Origin: Phycisphaera sp.
GTDB taxonomy: Bacteria > Planctomycetota > Phycisphaerae > Phycisphaerales > Phycisphaeraceae
DNA length: 64,000 bases
NCBI GenBank assembly: GCA_016125215.1
Contig: WGMF01000025.1
Location: 62,001-126,000, forward strand
Direction of reading: 5' to 3'
Under the pieces are notes generated by a model. That model was not told where the DNA came from and ran no database searches. It was given only the letters and a program-made list of their open reading frames with translations. Positions 1-9,337 of the stretch are shown piece after piece (position 1 is the first letter of the stretch; the number at the start of each line of letters is the position of its first letter). The position numbers and the translations under genes are program-made.

Positions 1-1037
1 TTGCTTGCCGACTCATACGCCGCGTCGAAGATTTTCTGGATGACCATGGCCTGATCGATCGAGGTACGTGTCGGCCTGCCCTCACGGATCGCGGCTGCAA
101 AATCCCGGACGGGCATCAGGAATTGAACATCCTCAGCGTGTTTTTCAAGGACGACCCGGCTGGTCAACCCGTTTTGCGCATCAGCGGTGTCAAGCGTTAC
201 AGCCGGGGTCTGGCCGCGCGGGAGCATGTTCAGGCGCAGGCTCCCCTTGTCGCCGGTGACCTGCCACGATAACTCACTGGCCATCGCCACCGACTCGCCG
301 CGTTCGTGCAGGATCACCTCGCCCCCCTCGCATCGGACCATGAGCACCGCATGGTTCTCGGCGTCGGAATCGGGTGCGATGCGACCGGCGCGCAGACTTT
401 GTTCGATGGGCCAGGTCTGCGCGAGGACGGTCCTGGGCCTGAGCGTCCATGCGGTGACGTGCATGATGTAATCCAGGTCGTACACGCCCCAGTTCACGAG
501 GTACCCGCCGCCGTTGAGCCGATGACTGACGCGCCACGGCGGCGGGGTCCAGTTTTCTTTGATGGCCGTGGCAGCCGTGATGCCCTTCATCCGTGCCACG
601 CGGACCTTGCCCAACGCGCCTGACTCGAAGACTTCTCTTGCCTTGTCCGCCCCTTCGAGGTACGAGAGCCTGCTTGAGCAGCAACCCACGACCTTGCCTC
701 CGCCGGCGACGCGGATGCTTTCGAGGTCGTGCCGGTTCATCGCGGGGGGCTTTTCGAGCAGCACGTGTTTACCCGCTTTAAGCGCCTCAAGCGCGATGGA
801 TTTTCGCTCACTCGTGACCAGCGCAAGGACCACCGCGTCCACGTCGGGGTTGTTGATGAGTTCTCTTGCGCTGCTGTAGGCATTGGGGACGCTGTGCTCC
901 CTGGCAGAGTTGATCGCCCTGTCGTGCATGATGTCCGCGACGGCCAGAAGTTCGATCCCCGGGTCGTCGCTGGCCGACTGGATGTGTGTCCTGCCGATCA
1001 CCCCGCAGCCGATGATCCCGATTTTCACACGGTTCAT
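1..1037 (-). CDS. Gfo/Idh/MocA family NAD(P)-dependent oxidoreductase, C-terminus outside the window
   Basis: Read on the minus strand from the ATG at 1035-1037, the product begins MNRVKIGIIGCGVIGRTHI. This is a Rossmann fold with the GxGxxG dinucleotide site at residues 9-14. The family signature EKP follows at the end of the nucleotide domain (GKHVLLEKP, about residue 90), and that lysine is usually catalytic. About 345 residues are visible, close to the usual 330-400, so only the tail is missing beyond base 1. Family members oxidise or reduce sugars, inositols and related polyols in the cytoplasm. The substrate cannot be read from sequence. The gene is divergent from the tRNA-Arg. Family assignment is firm and the specific reaction is unknown. 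Confidence 0.88.
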   Translation of the reverse strand, partial: MNRVKIGIIGCGVIGRTHIQSASDDPGIELLAVADIMHDRAINSAREHSVPNAYSSARELINNPDVDAVVLALVTSERKSIALEALKAGKHVLLEKPPAMNRHDLESIRVAGGGKVVGCCSSRLSYLEGADKAREVFESGALGKVRVARMKGITAATAIKENWTPPPWRVSHRLNGGGYLVNWGVYDLDYIMHVTAWTLRPRTVLAQTWPIEQSLRAGRIAPDSDAENHAVLMVRCEGGEVILHERGESVAMASELSWQVTGDKGSLRLNMLPRGQTPAVTLDTADAQNGLTSRVVLEKHAEDVQFLMPVRDFAAAIREGRPTRTSIDQAMVIQKIFDAAYESAS

Positions 1038-1113
1038 AGCCAACTCCAATCAGACCCCAGTTAACAAAAGGCGCCCCTGACACGATTGATACAATACCCG
1101 ACGCACACCCCTT

Positions 1114-1187
1114 GCGCTCGTAGCTCAGCAGGATAGAGCAGCGGTTTCCTAAATCGCAGGTCGGAGGTTCGAATCCTCCCGGGCGCA
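1114..1187 (+). tRNA. tRNA-Arg(CCT)
   Basis: A full 74-nt cloverleaf can be folded. The 7-bp acceptor stem is GCGCTCG with CGGGCGC (one T-G pair), the D stem is GCTC/GAGC, and the anticodon stem is GCGGT/ATCGC around the loop TTCCTAA, giving anticodon CCT. The T stem is GGAGG/CCTCC with loop TTCGAAT. The discriminator base is A. CCA is not encoded, so it must be added after transcription. A TACAAT box lies 18 bases upstream, but no well-spaced -35 partner is visible. Confidence 0.95.
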
Positions 1188-1262
1188 TTCACGTCACATC
1201 ACGTCCGTGGCGCGGTCGGCACGGGGTATCACGCGGCCATTGAATGGGATTTGGGTTCCGGA

Positions 1263-2030
1263 TCATCCTGCCACGAGCGGGAACATCTCGCCCTCGAGTT
1301 TGCTTCCTGGGGTGAGGTTGAGCGGGTCGGTGACGACGTGGCCTTTGCCCGAGTAGGTCGTGGTGGTGGGCATGTAGATGACCACGTGGGCCACGCGGGG
1401 GTCCTGGGTGATGTTGGACGTGGCGCTGTGGGCGCAGCGGCCGTGGTGGAACGTGCAGTCGCCGGCTTTGAGGGGCAGGGTCACGCGCGGGGACCACTCA
1501 AGATCGGGGCAGATCGTGAAGAGGCTGCGGCTGTCGCGGAGGTTCTGTCCCTGCAGGTCTCGCCTGCGGTGAGAGCCGGGGATGAACGACATGCAGCCTC
1601 GCTCGGGCGGCACGTCGCACAGGGCGATCCACGCGGAGATCGGGTCGGGCCCGTCGGCGTGGGGCCAGTAGGGCTGGTCCTGGTGGAACTCGGTGGGGCG
1701 GGAGTCCTTGGGGCGTTTGATGAGGATCTGGTCGTGCCAGAGGCGCAGCGGGATGCCCGCAAGCCGGTGGGCCGCTTTGGCAATGGCGTTGTGCAGCGTC
1801 AGGGCTTTCATCGCTTCGTCGTCGCGCCAGACGTTGACGACCTGTTTAAAGATTTCGCTGTCGGTCCGGGCCTTGCTTTTATCTGCAACTTCCAGGGCCG
1901 CTTGTCGGAAGTGGTCGGCTTCTTCCTTGCTCAGGATGTTGCGTACCGCGATAAAGCCGTGGTCACGGTAGCTCTTGACCGCGTCGTCGTGGATGTCGTG
2001 TGCGTCGGCCTCGTGGATCGTCAGTGTCAT
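1263..2030 (-). CDS. Phytanoyl-CoA dioxygenase (PhyH) family Fe(II)/2-oxoglutarate oxygenase
   Basis: This is a 255-residue cytoplasmic enzyme of the PhyH family, which hydroxylates small molecules using Fe(II), O2 and 2-oxoglutarate. The iron triad is visible: HxD in EFHQDQPYW (His116, Asp118) and a distal His in HHGRCAHSATSN (about 201), followed by Arg at about 212 that would hold 2-oxoglutarate. The start at 2030 was preferred over an upstream in-frame ATG at 2090 because GAGGT lies just upstream of it and similarity to the family begins there. It is divergent from an AraC regulator, an arrangement common for planctomycete PhyH genes and suggesting substrate-induced expression. The substrate is unknown. 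Confidence 0.88.
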   Translation of the reverse strand: MTLTIHEADAHDIHDDAVKSYRDHGFIAVRNILSKEEADHFRQAALEVADKSKARTDSEIFKQVVNVWRDDEAMKALTLHNAIAKAAHRLAGIPLRLWHDQILIKRPKDSRPTEFHQDQPYWPHADGPDPISAWIALCDVPPERGCMSFIPGSHRRRDLQGQNLRDSRSLFTICPDLEWSPRVTLPLKAGDCTFHHGRCAHSATSNITQDPRVAHVVIYMPTTTTYSGKGHVVTDPLNLTPGSKLEGEMFPLVAG

Positions 2031-2171
2031 GATATTGACCTCAATAAAAGTGGCTTCGTTTGTTGAGCGAAAGATCATCGCATGGATCACGAAACTTCGT
2101 TAGCCTTGGCGGCGCATTAGACTAGCACGATATTGACAAGTTACGTCGATCGGGTGAAGCTGGTTGGTCAC

Positions 2172-3065
2172 ATGACCCCCCCAGGCCCCGCACGGTACCG
2201 TCGCGCGACCCACCTACCCAAGGGTGTGCTGGCGCTACTCTGCGAACGGGTTGAGGTGACGAGGGCTGTGATTGCCCACGACCACGATTTCATCGAACTG
2301 GTCCTTGTGGCACGTGGTGGGGCCGAGCACCGCAGCATCCTCGGCAGGCGGACCCTGAAAGAGGGCGACGTGATGCTCCTGCTCCCGGGGGCGTGGCACG
2401 CGTACGACCACCCGCGGAACCTTCTGGTCTACAACTGCCTGTTTGGGTCGGAGGTGATCTATCAGGGTGTGGCGGGTTTGCTGAACCAGCCCGGGCTGGG
2501 TCGCTTGTTCTGGTCGGGTGAAGAGGCGCTCGAGGCCAAAGGTCTGGTGGTCACGTCGCTCCCGAAGCCGGCGCACAGGGCGTTGCGTGCGGAGCTAGAC
2601 AAGATGATCCTCGACCGTTCCCAATCAGACACCGGCACGGGTACGCGCATGGTCGGCCGACTGATGGTGGCGCTGGGCATCCTGTCCGGTGTGTTGTATC
2701 CGCGGGTCGATGAGGAGCGGGTCTCGTTTGATGCCATCCCACTCGCCGCCAAACGCGCCGCGGCGTTGTTGCGTGACCAGCCCGCGCACCCGTGGACGTT
2801 AAGCGAATTGTCCGGTCGGGTTCACGCTGAGCGTTCACACCTCGTGCGTGTGTTCAAGCGTCACACGGGCCAGACCCCGATGGCGTACCTGATCGGCCTG
2901 CGTGCTCGCATGGCTGCCAATCTGTTGTTGCGGACGGACCTGCCGATCAACGAGGTCGCTGCCCGAGTCGGCTGGTCCGACGCCAACTATTTTGCCCGGC
3001 GTTTCCGTGCGTACTGGGGCCAGAGCGCCCAGAGCTACCGCAAGCGATTGTCTGCAACACGATAG
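2172..3065 (+). CDS. AraC family transcriptional regulator with N-terminal cupin sensor
   Basis: The N-terminal part (about residues 15-110) has a cupin-like ligand-binding pattern, with HDHDFIELVLVARG and GDVMLLLPGAWHAY. The C-terminal 100 residues form the two AraC-type helix-turn-helices: WTLSELSGRVHAERSHLVR, then INEVAARVGWSDANYFARRF, the usual family signature. It probably controls the divergent PhyH dioxygenase gene, with which it shares a promoter region of about 140 bp, in response to a small molecule bound by the cupin. ATG 2172 was chosen. In-frame TTG 2133 and GTG 2154 are alternatives, and none has a clear ribosome binding site. Confidence 0.88.
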   Translation: MTPPGPARYRRATHLPKGVLALLCERVEVTRAVIAHDHDFIELVLVARGGAEHRSILGRRTLKEGDVMLLLPGAWHAYDHPRNLLVYNCLFGSEVIYQGVAGLLNQPGLGRLFWSGEEALEAKGLVVTSLPKPAHRALRAELDKMILDRSQSDTGTGTRMVGRLMVALGILSGVLYPRVDEERVSFDAIPLAAKRAAALLRDQPAHPWTLSELSGRVHAERSHLVRVFKRHTGQTPMAYLIGLRARMAANLLLRTDLPINEVAARVGWSDANYFARRFRAYWGQSAQSYRKRLSATR

Positions 3066-3115
3066 GCATCCACGCCCGAGACTCTCCCTTGGATCGACCG
3101 GTCAAATCCTTCAGA

Positions 3116-3150
3116 CTCATTTGCGTTCATTCGCGTTCATCTGCGGCTAA
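3116..3150. repeat. Single-arm GCAGATGAACGC-type intergenic repeat
   Basis: Read on the minus strand this stretch starts TTAGCCGCAGATGAACGCG and continues with further GAACGC-spaced units of about 10 bp. The same words recur in the element upstream of nuoM (28264 onward). Only one arm is present here. The stop codon TAG of the DUF1275-STAS gene lies inside its first bases. The rest of the gap back to the AraC stop codon shows nothing else. Confidence 0.6.
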
Positions 3151-4319
3151 TTTCTTCCCCCCGGCAGCAGCGTCAGCGCCCTGGCAATGGCAAACTCCAC
3201 GTCGGGGCAGAGGTCTTCGGTGGGGATGACTTCGTCGATGTCGCTGCGGTCGAGGGTCTTGAACTGTCCGGGGCTGACACCCGCGAGGATCAGGTGTTGC
3301 GCCCGGTCGCGGAGCATCAACGCGGTGGCCTTGAGGTCGAGGGCGGCGTTGGAATCGATCCGGGTGATCGGGCTGAGCGCGAGGATAACGACACGCTTGT
3401 GTCTGGGCAGCGCCTCGGCCCAGGCCTGGAAATTGGGCGCTTCGTGGGCGTCTTGTTTTCTGTGCGTCCAGAGTCGGTAGATGCCCAGTTCGTTGGGCAG
3501 CAGCGACTGGATCAGCCCCGAGGCCTGAAGTTCCGGGTCACTGAGCAGGTCGATCTCGCGTACGTCGGCGATCGGCGTGCGGTAGTCGACAAAAACGATC
3601 CACAACAGGAAGAGCACCGGCAGCGCCATGGCCCAGTCGGGGGTGTGTTCAAAAAGCCAGGCCCCGACGATGACGCCGAGGATGAACGAGAAAAAGATGC
3701 TTGCCAGCAGGGCGACGCGCTGGGTGGTGGGGTGGCGTTGTGAGATGCGGAGCAGCCGACCGGTCCTGGCCCAGCGCCGGGTTTTCGTGCGGTCGAGCCA
3801 CCAGAGAAAGACCTGGACGCCTTCGAGTCCCAGGTCGGTGATGACGCCGGTGAGGTGTGTTGTGCGGACGACGGCACCGGAGACCTTGGTGATGGTTGCG
3901 TTCTGCAGGCCCATGGCCATCGACGCCAGCCCGGTCATCCAGAAGAGGTTGAGCGTGTCATCCGCGGGGATGGCGTGGTGAACGTGCAGCCCGACGCCCA
4001 GGACGGCCAGCATGAGCGCTTCGAGGGCCAGCGGTGCGATGTATTTTGAGCCGGCGGACCTGCGTCGGCTGCCCTCGGTCAACAGCGCGGAGAGCACCGC
4101 GCCGAGCATGAACGCGCCGAGTACGAAGGCCAGGTAGAGGACGGTGTCCCAGTGACCCTGCGCCAGGCCGGCCCCCAGTTGCGTGGCGTTGCCGGTCATG
4201 TGCGAGACAACGTGGCCGCCGGCGAGCAGCGCGATGACGTTGGTGTATCCCCCGATCCAGGAGAGGCTGATGGCCAGTCTGGACTTCTGCCGGAACGAAT
4301 ACGCCCGGGCTGAGAGCAT
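3147..4319 (-). CDS. DUF1275 (YoaK-like) membrane protein fused to a C-terminal STAS domain
   Basis: This 390-residue protein has two parts. Residues 1 to about 255 contain at least six hydrophobic segments and the DUF1275/YoaK signatures SWIGGYTNVIALLAGG, HMTGNATQLG and GLQNATITKVSGAVVRTTHLTG. From about 285 to the end it is soluble and resembles a STAS domain, with RVVILALSPITRIDSNAALD at the place where STAS domains have their DSSG-like loop. DUF1275 proteins are inner-membrane proteins of unknown transport role. STAS domains are regulatory modules of SulP transporters and anti-sigma antagonists. The fusion suggests regulated transport. The stop codon falls within an intergenic repeat. Confidence 0.82.
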   Translation of the reverse strand: MLSARAYSFRQKSRLAISLSWIGGYTNVIALLAGGHVVSHMTGNATQLGAGLAQGHWDTVLYLAFVLGAFMLGAVLSALLTEGSRRRSAGSKYIAPLALEALMLAVLGVGLHVHHAIPADDTLNLFWMTGLASMAMGLQNATITKVSGAVVRTTHLTGVITDLGLEGVQVFLWWLDRTKTRRWARTGRLLRISQRHPTTQRVALLASIFFSFILGVIVGAWLFEHTPDWAMALPVLFLLWIVFVDYRTPIADVREIDLLSDPELQASGLIQSLLPNELGIYRLWTHRKQDAHEAPNFQAWAEALPRHKRVVILALSPITRIDSNAALDLKATALMLRDRAQHLILAGVSPGQFKTLDRSDIDEVIPTEDLCPDVEFAIARALTLLPGGRN

Positions 4320-4448
4320 GGGGCAAGATGGTAGCGACAGCGCGACAAGAACACCACAGCGCCGCCGTGGGATTGTCGACGTGACTTAAGGGGTCACGAC
4401 CCGGGGGCGGGGGTGTTAGGATGGATGGCCCCTCGAACCGGAGGCGTC

Positions 4449-5951
4449 ATGTCGAAATACATCCTTGCACTGGACCAGGGCACGACGAGCAGCCGCGCCA
4501 TTGTGTTCGACCGTGATGGGAAGATCGTCAGCCTTGCGCAGCAGGAGTTTTCACAGCACTACCCGCAGCCGGGTTGGGTCGAGCACGACGCGAATGAGAT
4601 TTGGCACACGCAATTGAAAGTGGCACGGCAGGTGCTCGAACTTGCGCGGCTGGGTGCGGACGACATCGCCGCGATCGGCATCACCAACCAGCGGGAGACG
4701 ACGGTCGTCTGGGACCGCAGGACGGGCAAGCCCATTGCGAACGCGATCGTCTGGCAGGACCGACGGACGAGCACGATCTGCGATGAGCTTGAGCAACGTG
4801 GCTTACAGGAAACCATCCAGCACAAGACGGGGCTGGTCGTCGACGCTTATTTTTCAGGGACCAAACTGCGTTGGATATTGGATTGCATCCCGGGGGCACG
4901 GGCCGCGGCCGAGCGGGGGGAGCTTGCGTTCGGGACGATCGATTCCTGGCTGGTCTACAACCTCACCGCCGGCGAGTGTCACATCACCGACGCCACCAAC
5001 GCCAGCCGAACGATGCTTTACAACCTGCACACGGGCGAGTGGGACGATGAATTGCTGGAAATCCTCCGGGTGCCGCGCGCAATCCTTCCGGGGGTTTGCG
5101 GGTGCAGCGCATTGTTAGGTCACACGTCACCCGATCTGTTTGGCAAACCGATCCCCATTGCGGGCATGGCGGGGGACCAGCAGGCGGCGCTCTTCGGTCA
5201 GGCCTGCTTTGACAAAGGGCTGGTCAAGAACACCTACGGCACGGGTTGCTTCATGCTCATGAACATCGACGACAAGCCCGTCGCGTCGAAACACAAACTC
5301 CTCACCACCGTCGCGTGGAAGATCGGCGAGCGGACGACCTACGCCCTCGAGGGCAGCGTGTTTATCGGCGGGGCGGTGGTGCAGTGGTTGCGCGACGGTC
5401 TGGGCATCATCAAGTCATCGGGAGACATCGAGAAGCTCGCCGCCATCGTGCCCGACAACGGCGGGGTCTGCTTCGTTCCGGCGTTGGTCGGTTTGGGCGC
5501 ACCCCATTGGGACCCCGACGCACGCGGCACGATTACCGGTCTGACACGCGGCTCAACGGCGGGCCACGTCGCCCGCGCGGCGCTCGAGGGGATTGCCTTC
5601 CAGGTGGCCGACGTGCTCGACGCCATGCGAGAAGATTCGGGGTTACCGATCACCGGGCTGCGCGCCGATGGCGGGGCCAGCGCCAACAACCTGCTGATGC
5701 AGACGCAGGCGGACCTGCTGCGCGTGCCCGTGATGCGGCCGAGTGTCACGGAAACGACAGCCCTGGGCGCAGCCTACCTCGCGGGGCTGGCGGTCGGATA
5801 CTGGGAGAATATGGAAGAGGTCCGTTTGCAATGGGAGGCTGAACGAGTGTTCAAACCCGAACGGGACGAAGAACAAGTCGGCAGAATGCGGAGCCAATGG
5901 AGCAACGCGGTCAAGCGTTCACTCACGCCCCGACGCCTGACTTCTGATTAG
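4449..5951 (+). CDS. glpK: Glycerol kinase
   Basis: This enzyme phosphorylates glycerol with ATP to sn-glycerol 3-phosphate in the cytoplasm, committing it to glycolysis or lipid synthesis. The 500-residue length is that of the family. Signatures include the N-terminal [13 protein letters not shown] phosphate-binding loop, [14 protein letters not shown], the second FGGY-type block with [12 protein letters not shown], and the C-terminal [19 protein letters not shown] 4449 is chosen because GGAGG sits 4 bases upstream; an open frame extends to 4413 but carries no similarity. glpD follows after 9 bases, so the two form an operon. No glpF facilitator is adjacent. Confidence 0.97.
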   Translation: MSKYILALDQGTTSSRAIVFDRDGKIVSLAQQEFSQHYPQPGWVEHDANEIWHTQLKVARQVLELARLGADDIAAIGITNQRETTVVWDRRTGKPIANAIVWQDRRTSTICDELEQRGLQETIQHKTGLVVDAYFSGTKLRWILDCIPGARAAAERGELAFGTIDSWLVYNLTAGECHITDATNASRTMLYNLHTGEWDDELLEILRVPRAILPGVCGCSALLGHTSPDLFGKPIPIAGMAGDQQAALFGQACFDKGLVKNTYGTGCFMLMNIDDKPVASKHKLLTTVAWKIGERTTYALEGSVFIGGAVVQWLRDGLGIIKSSGDIEKLAAIVPDNGGVCFVPALVGLGAPHWDPDARGTITGLTRGSTAGHVARAALEGIAFQVADVLDAMREDSGLPITGLRADGGASANNLLMQTQADLLRVPVMRPSVTETTALGAAYLAGLAVGYWENMEEVRLQWEAERVFKPERDEEQVGRMRSQWSNAVKRSLTPRRLTSD

Positions 5952-5960
5952 AGACACCCC

Positions 5961-7526
5961 ATGAACCGTGACCGGATGATCGACAGGCTCTTCAACGACC
6001 GCGATGTCTGGGACATCGTGGTGATCGGCGGGGGGGCCACGGGCGTGGGCATCGCGGTGGACGCCGCTTCGCGCGGGCACCGTGTTGCGCTCGTGGAGCA
6101 GTCTGATTTTGGCAAGGGCACGTCCAGCCGATCGACCAAGCTTGTGCACGGCGGGGTGCGATACCTGCAGCAGGGCAACATCTCGCTGGTGATGGAGGCC
6201 CTGCGCGAGAGGGGGATTCTCAGACAGAACGCTCCGCACCTCGTCCATGACCTGGCCTTCGTCGTGCCCAACTACGACTGGTGGGAGACGCCCTTCTACG
6301 GCATCGGCATGAAGGTCTACGACATGCTCGCGGGCAAATACGGTTTCGGGAAGTCGAAACTGCTGAGCAAGAGCGAAGTGCTCGAGCGCATCCCGACACT
6401 CGAAGACGACGGCCTGCGCGGCGGCGTGCTCTACTTCGACGGGCAGTTCGACGACTCAAGGTTATTGATCTCGCTTGCCCGAACCGCGGCTGACCACGGC
6501 GCGACACTGGCCAACTATTGCCCGGTGAACGCGCTGGTCAAAGACAACGAGGGCTTTGTCAACGGTGTGGAGATCACAGACGAAGAGACGGGCCACAGCG
6601 CCCGGTTGCGTGCCCGCTGCGTCATCAACGCCACCGGCGCTTTTGCCGACGGCGTTTGCAGGATGGACGATCCCAAGGCCCGACCGCTCATCGCGCCGTC
6701 TCAGGGTGTGCATATTGTTCTCGACCGTTCGTTCCTCGGTGGGCAGACGGCCATTATGGTCCCCCGCACCAGCGACGGCCGCGTGCTGTTTGCCATCCCC
6801 TGGCACGACCACACGCTCGTCGGCACCACCGACACGCCCATCGATAACGTCTCACTCGAACCCCGACCGATGGAAGAAGAGATCGCCTTCATCCTCGACA
6901 CCGCGGGCCAATACCTCGAAAAGAAACCCACTCGACACGACGTGCTGAGCGTCTTCGTCGGTATTCGGCCACTTGTCAAAGCCGGTGACGGGCAGAGCAC
7001 CGCAGCCCTCTCACGCGACCACACGATCCACATCAGCTCATCGGGCCTGCTCACCATCGTCGGCGGGAAGTGGACGACCTACCGCAGGATGGCCGGCGAC
7101 GCGGTCGACCACGCCCAGACACTCGGCCGACTCGATGAGAAGCCCTGTGTCACCCGCTCGCTGCGTGTGCATGGCTATGACGAGCACGCCGTCCGTGAGA
7201 GCGATCTGTCGGTCTACGGCTCGGAGTCTGCGGAGATCGATCATCTTGCCCGCACACAACCGGGAATGAATGAACGTTTGCATCCCGCGTTGCCGACTGT
7301 CGCGGCGCAGGTGGTGTGGGCGGTGCGTCACGAGATGGCCAGAACGGTCGAGGACGTGTTGGCACGACGGACGAGGGCGTTGTTTCTCAATGCCCGCGCC
7401 GCGATCGAGATGGCACCCCGTGTGGCGGGGATCTTGGCGGATGAACTGGGTCGAGATGAGGACTGGGCTGACCAACAGGAGCGTACCTTTGCCACGCTGG
7501 CCCGGGGGTATGGTCTGGACACCTGA
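5961..7526 (+). CDS. glpD: Aerobic-type glycerol-3-phosphate dehydrogenase (FAD)
   Basis: The enzyme oxidises glycerol 3-phosphate to dihydroxyacetone phosphate at the inner face of the membrane and passes electrons to quinone. The 521-residue protein has the FAD-binding Rossmann motif VVIGGGATGVGIAVDAASRG at about residue 20, then SSRSTKLVHGGVRYLQQG, a hallmark of GlpD. The DAO domain runs to about 390 (GLLTIVGGKWTTYRRMA), and an alpha-helical DAO-C domain fills the last 120 residues. It lies 9 bases after glpK and completes conversion of glycerol to a glycolytic intermediate. Confidence 0.97.
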   Translation: MNRDRMIDRLFNDRDVWDIVVIGGGATGVGIAVDAASRGHRVALVEQSDFGKGTSSRSTKLVHGGVRYLQQGNISLVMEALRERGILRQNAPHLVHDLAFVVPNYDWWETPFYGIGMKVYDMLAGKYGFGKSKLLSKSEVLERIPTLEDDGLRGGVLYFDGQFDDSRLLISLARTAADHGATLANYCPVNALVKDNEGFVNGVEITDEETGHSARLRARCVINATGAFADGVCRMDDPKARPLIAPSQGVHIVLDRSFLGGQTAIMVPRTSDGRVLFAIPWHDHTLVGTTDTPIDNVSLEPRPMEEEIAFILDTAGQYLEKKPTRHDVLSVFVGIRPLVKAGDGQSTAALSRDHTIHISSSGLLTIVGGKWTTYRRMAGDAVDHAQTLGRLDEKPCVTRSLRVHGYDEHAVRESDLSVYGSESAEIDHLARTQPGMNERLHPALPTVAAQVVWAVRHEMARTVEDVLARRTRALFLNARAAIEMAPRVAGILADELGRDEDWADQQERTFATLARGYGLDT

Positions 7527-8120
7527 ACAGGTGCGACATCGGCCCTGAAACGGACGCCCCGGAGGCCCGCCGAATCAGGATTCTTTGTCGACTCGTCGTC
7601 ATGGTCCCCATGATGGGCACGAAGAAAATCTGACTTTTTTCACTCCCGGACAGTGCGAACAAAAACCTACCATCTAAGATCGATTCTTTTGATGGCTATC
7701 GATCACGTAACCCTATGATCCATATTCACTTGGGTCGCACGGGATACGGGGAAATCCTGACTTATCGGTCGTGCAGACGGGTGATTACAAGGTCAGGTAC
7801 AGTTAGGATTACCGGAACCAGCGAGAGCAATATGTCTATAAGATTTTATTAATGATAGGTTTGTAAAAATAAAGCCATTCCAGGGAATCCTTCAAGCTTT
7901 CTACATCGCTTGGGCGATACCATATATCGTGCTGTTGGTGCGACGCCAACTACGAATTGCCCGATTATCGGGACCCGCCGCGCGAGACTGACCCTCGCCC
8001 GACGCCCCAGGGTGTTTCCTTGTACGGCGTCGGTTGCAGGATCAGGATTTGACGAGCCGCACGACCGGATCGCGTAAATGACCCCGCTCGCATTCTGTGC
8101 GTATTGATTGGAGACGTGAC
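7527..8120. other. Long AT-richer intergenic region upstream of the flagellar patch
   Basis: No convincing gene is seen in these 594 bases. About 7640-7960 is clearly richer in A and T than its surroundings, most so around 7825-7875. It ends with a GGAGA ribosome binding site for the FlgM-like gene. The small palindrome CCCGATTATCGGG lies near 7960. The region probably holds the promoter(s) of the flagellar genes, but I could not fit a sigma-28 or sigma-54 box with correct spacing. Confidence 0.4.
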
Positions 8121-8393
8121 ATGACCGACATCAACCCCATCCACCGCCTGGCCCCCACGCCGATCAACGGTTCACGTGTGAACGGCTCGTCCCGTATCAA
8201 CCCCTCTTCGCCCACGCGCGGCAGCGACAGCGTCGAGTTCTCCGGGGTCTCCCGGCTCTTGGCCAAGCTCCACGACCTGCCCGATGTCCGCCAGGGCCTG
8301 GTGGACCGCGTCAAGTCCGAGATCGCCAGCGGCACCTACGAGACCCCCGAGAAGCTCGACGCCGCCATCACCGAACTGGCACAGGACCTCTGA
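8121..8393 (+). CDS. flgM: FlgM-like anti-sigma-28 factor
   Basis: This is a 90-residue soluble protein. The first half is a low-complexity, presumably disordered stretch rich in Ser, Pro and Asn. The second half, from DSVEFSGVSRLLAKL to the end (DRVKSEIASGTYETPEKLD), follows the FlgM pattern of amphipathic helices separated by an SGTY-type turn. FlgM holds the flagellar sigma factor FliA inactive until it is exported through the finished hook-basal body. ATG 8121 is preferred to an upstream in-frame start at 8097 because GGAGA precedes it. Placement before a motility peptide and flagellin supports the call. The identity is good but not certain for so short a protein. Confidence 0.72.
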   Translation: MTDINPIHRLAPTPINGSRVNGSSRINPSSPTRGSDSVEFSGVSRLLAKLHDLPDVRQGLVDRVKSEIASGTYETPEKLDAAITELAQDL

Positions 8394-8503
8394 CCGATTG
8401 TTCGTGTCGCTCTGAAAGCCAGCTCTCAGCGCACCGGGTCCGGATAACCCCACATCCCCAGCCGTTCTGAAACCCTCGGTTGTAATCAGCCGATGGGAGG
8501 CCT

Positions 8504-8719
8504 ATGTCCGTCAGCGGTTGTTCATCCTGCTCATCCTCCGGTGTGGCGTACGAAGCCTCCATCGCGGTGGCGAAGAAGTCGCTTGATGTCAGCAAACAGC
8601 AAGGTGCCGCGGCCCTTGCGCTGCTCCAGGCCGCGGTCGACTTCCAGAAAGAACAGGGCCCTGCCCCCGGTCCCAGCGCCAACCCGAACGTCGGCAAGAC
8701 GCTCGATGTCTCGGCGTGA
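8504..8719 (+). CDS. YjfB-like putative motility protein
   Basis: This 71-residue protein begins with a Ser/Cys-rich segment. It then has the helix EASIAVAKKSLDVSKQQGAA, which matches the pattern of YjfB-type motility peptides (a short helix with a KxxLDxxKQQG-like core). The function of this family is unknown; its members lie beside flagellar genes, as here between flgM and flagellin. GGGAGG lies just upstream of the ATG. The three N-terminal cysteines are unusual and may be modified or bind metal. Confidence 0.68.
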   Translation: MSVSGCSSCSSSGVAYEASIAVAKKSLDVSKQQGAAALALLQAAVDFQKEQGPAPGPSANPNVGKTLDVSA

Positions 8720-9337
8720 GTGACCCCCTAACAACTTGTGATCCCCGCCGATGACCCGTGGCCAGTTGCGCGTGACGCGTCAAAGGGTATCCCTCGTTCG
8801 CAAACGACCGGGCTAAATAAGATTCCACCCGCCACCCGCCACCCGCCACCCGCGACCCGCCACGGCCTACCTTTCATCTTCACACCTCCGCCTATCTGTC
8901 TGTTACGTCTGTATCGATTACACCGCCTGTGCCCGGTCTGCGGTCTGTGTCGCCCGTGACGCGCCGCCTGCCCGGGAATATCGATTTGATTACAACCTTT
9001 GTTCATCCGGATTCAAGAAGGCGTCGATGCACCACGCAGCCACGAAAGATTGTGGGCAAAACCACGGTTTTTCGCGGTGATCCAGGGCGGGTCCGACGGC
9101 CTGATCAATCGTCGCACTTGAGACTGGATCGAAAAAAATTCGGCGGCACGCCCCACCTGCCGGGACATGCTGTCAGGTCCGCACGTGACGGACCAAACGG
9201 AGTCGGAGCAGGGAGACAAGGTTTTCTAGAGGAGATTCGACCGCTGAGCCAGACAACCCCACGCGCCACGGTGGTGCGAACGGGACCAGGGCCAAGCCCG
9301 CACTCAGACCCGGTCGATTCTCGGAGGAACAGTGACC
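8720..9337. other. Flagellin upstream region without a gene
   Basis: These 618 bases carry no supported gene. They include the 7-bp tandem repeat at 8825-8864, a short AT-rich run near 9130, and GGAGGAA before the flagellin start. The length implies a long leader or a distant promoter. No confident sigma-28 box could be placed. Confidence 0.35.
8825..8864. repeat. Tandem heptamer repeat (CCACCCG)
   Basis: Close to six copies of the 7-bp unit CCACCCG lie head to tail, one of them changed to CGACCCG. On the other strand this reads GGGTGGC repeats. No inverted second arm is visible nearby, unlike most other intergenic word repeats in this window. Confidence 0.85.

Noticed and set aside
8466-8503. 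A sigma-28-like promoter (GAAA, then GCCGATGG) before the YjfB-like gene.
   Set aside because: The GCCGAT box lies about 10 bases from the start codon and overlaps the ribosome binding site, and the -35 match and spacing are poor.
9130-9160. A sigma-54 site (GGCACG with downstream TGCC) upstream of flagellin.
   Set aside because: The GG-to-GC distance is 12 bases rather than the required 10, and the TTGC box is not matched.
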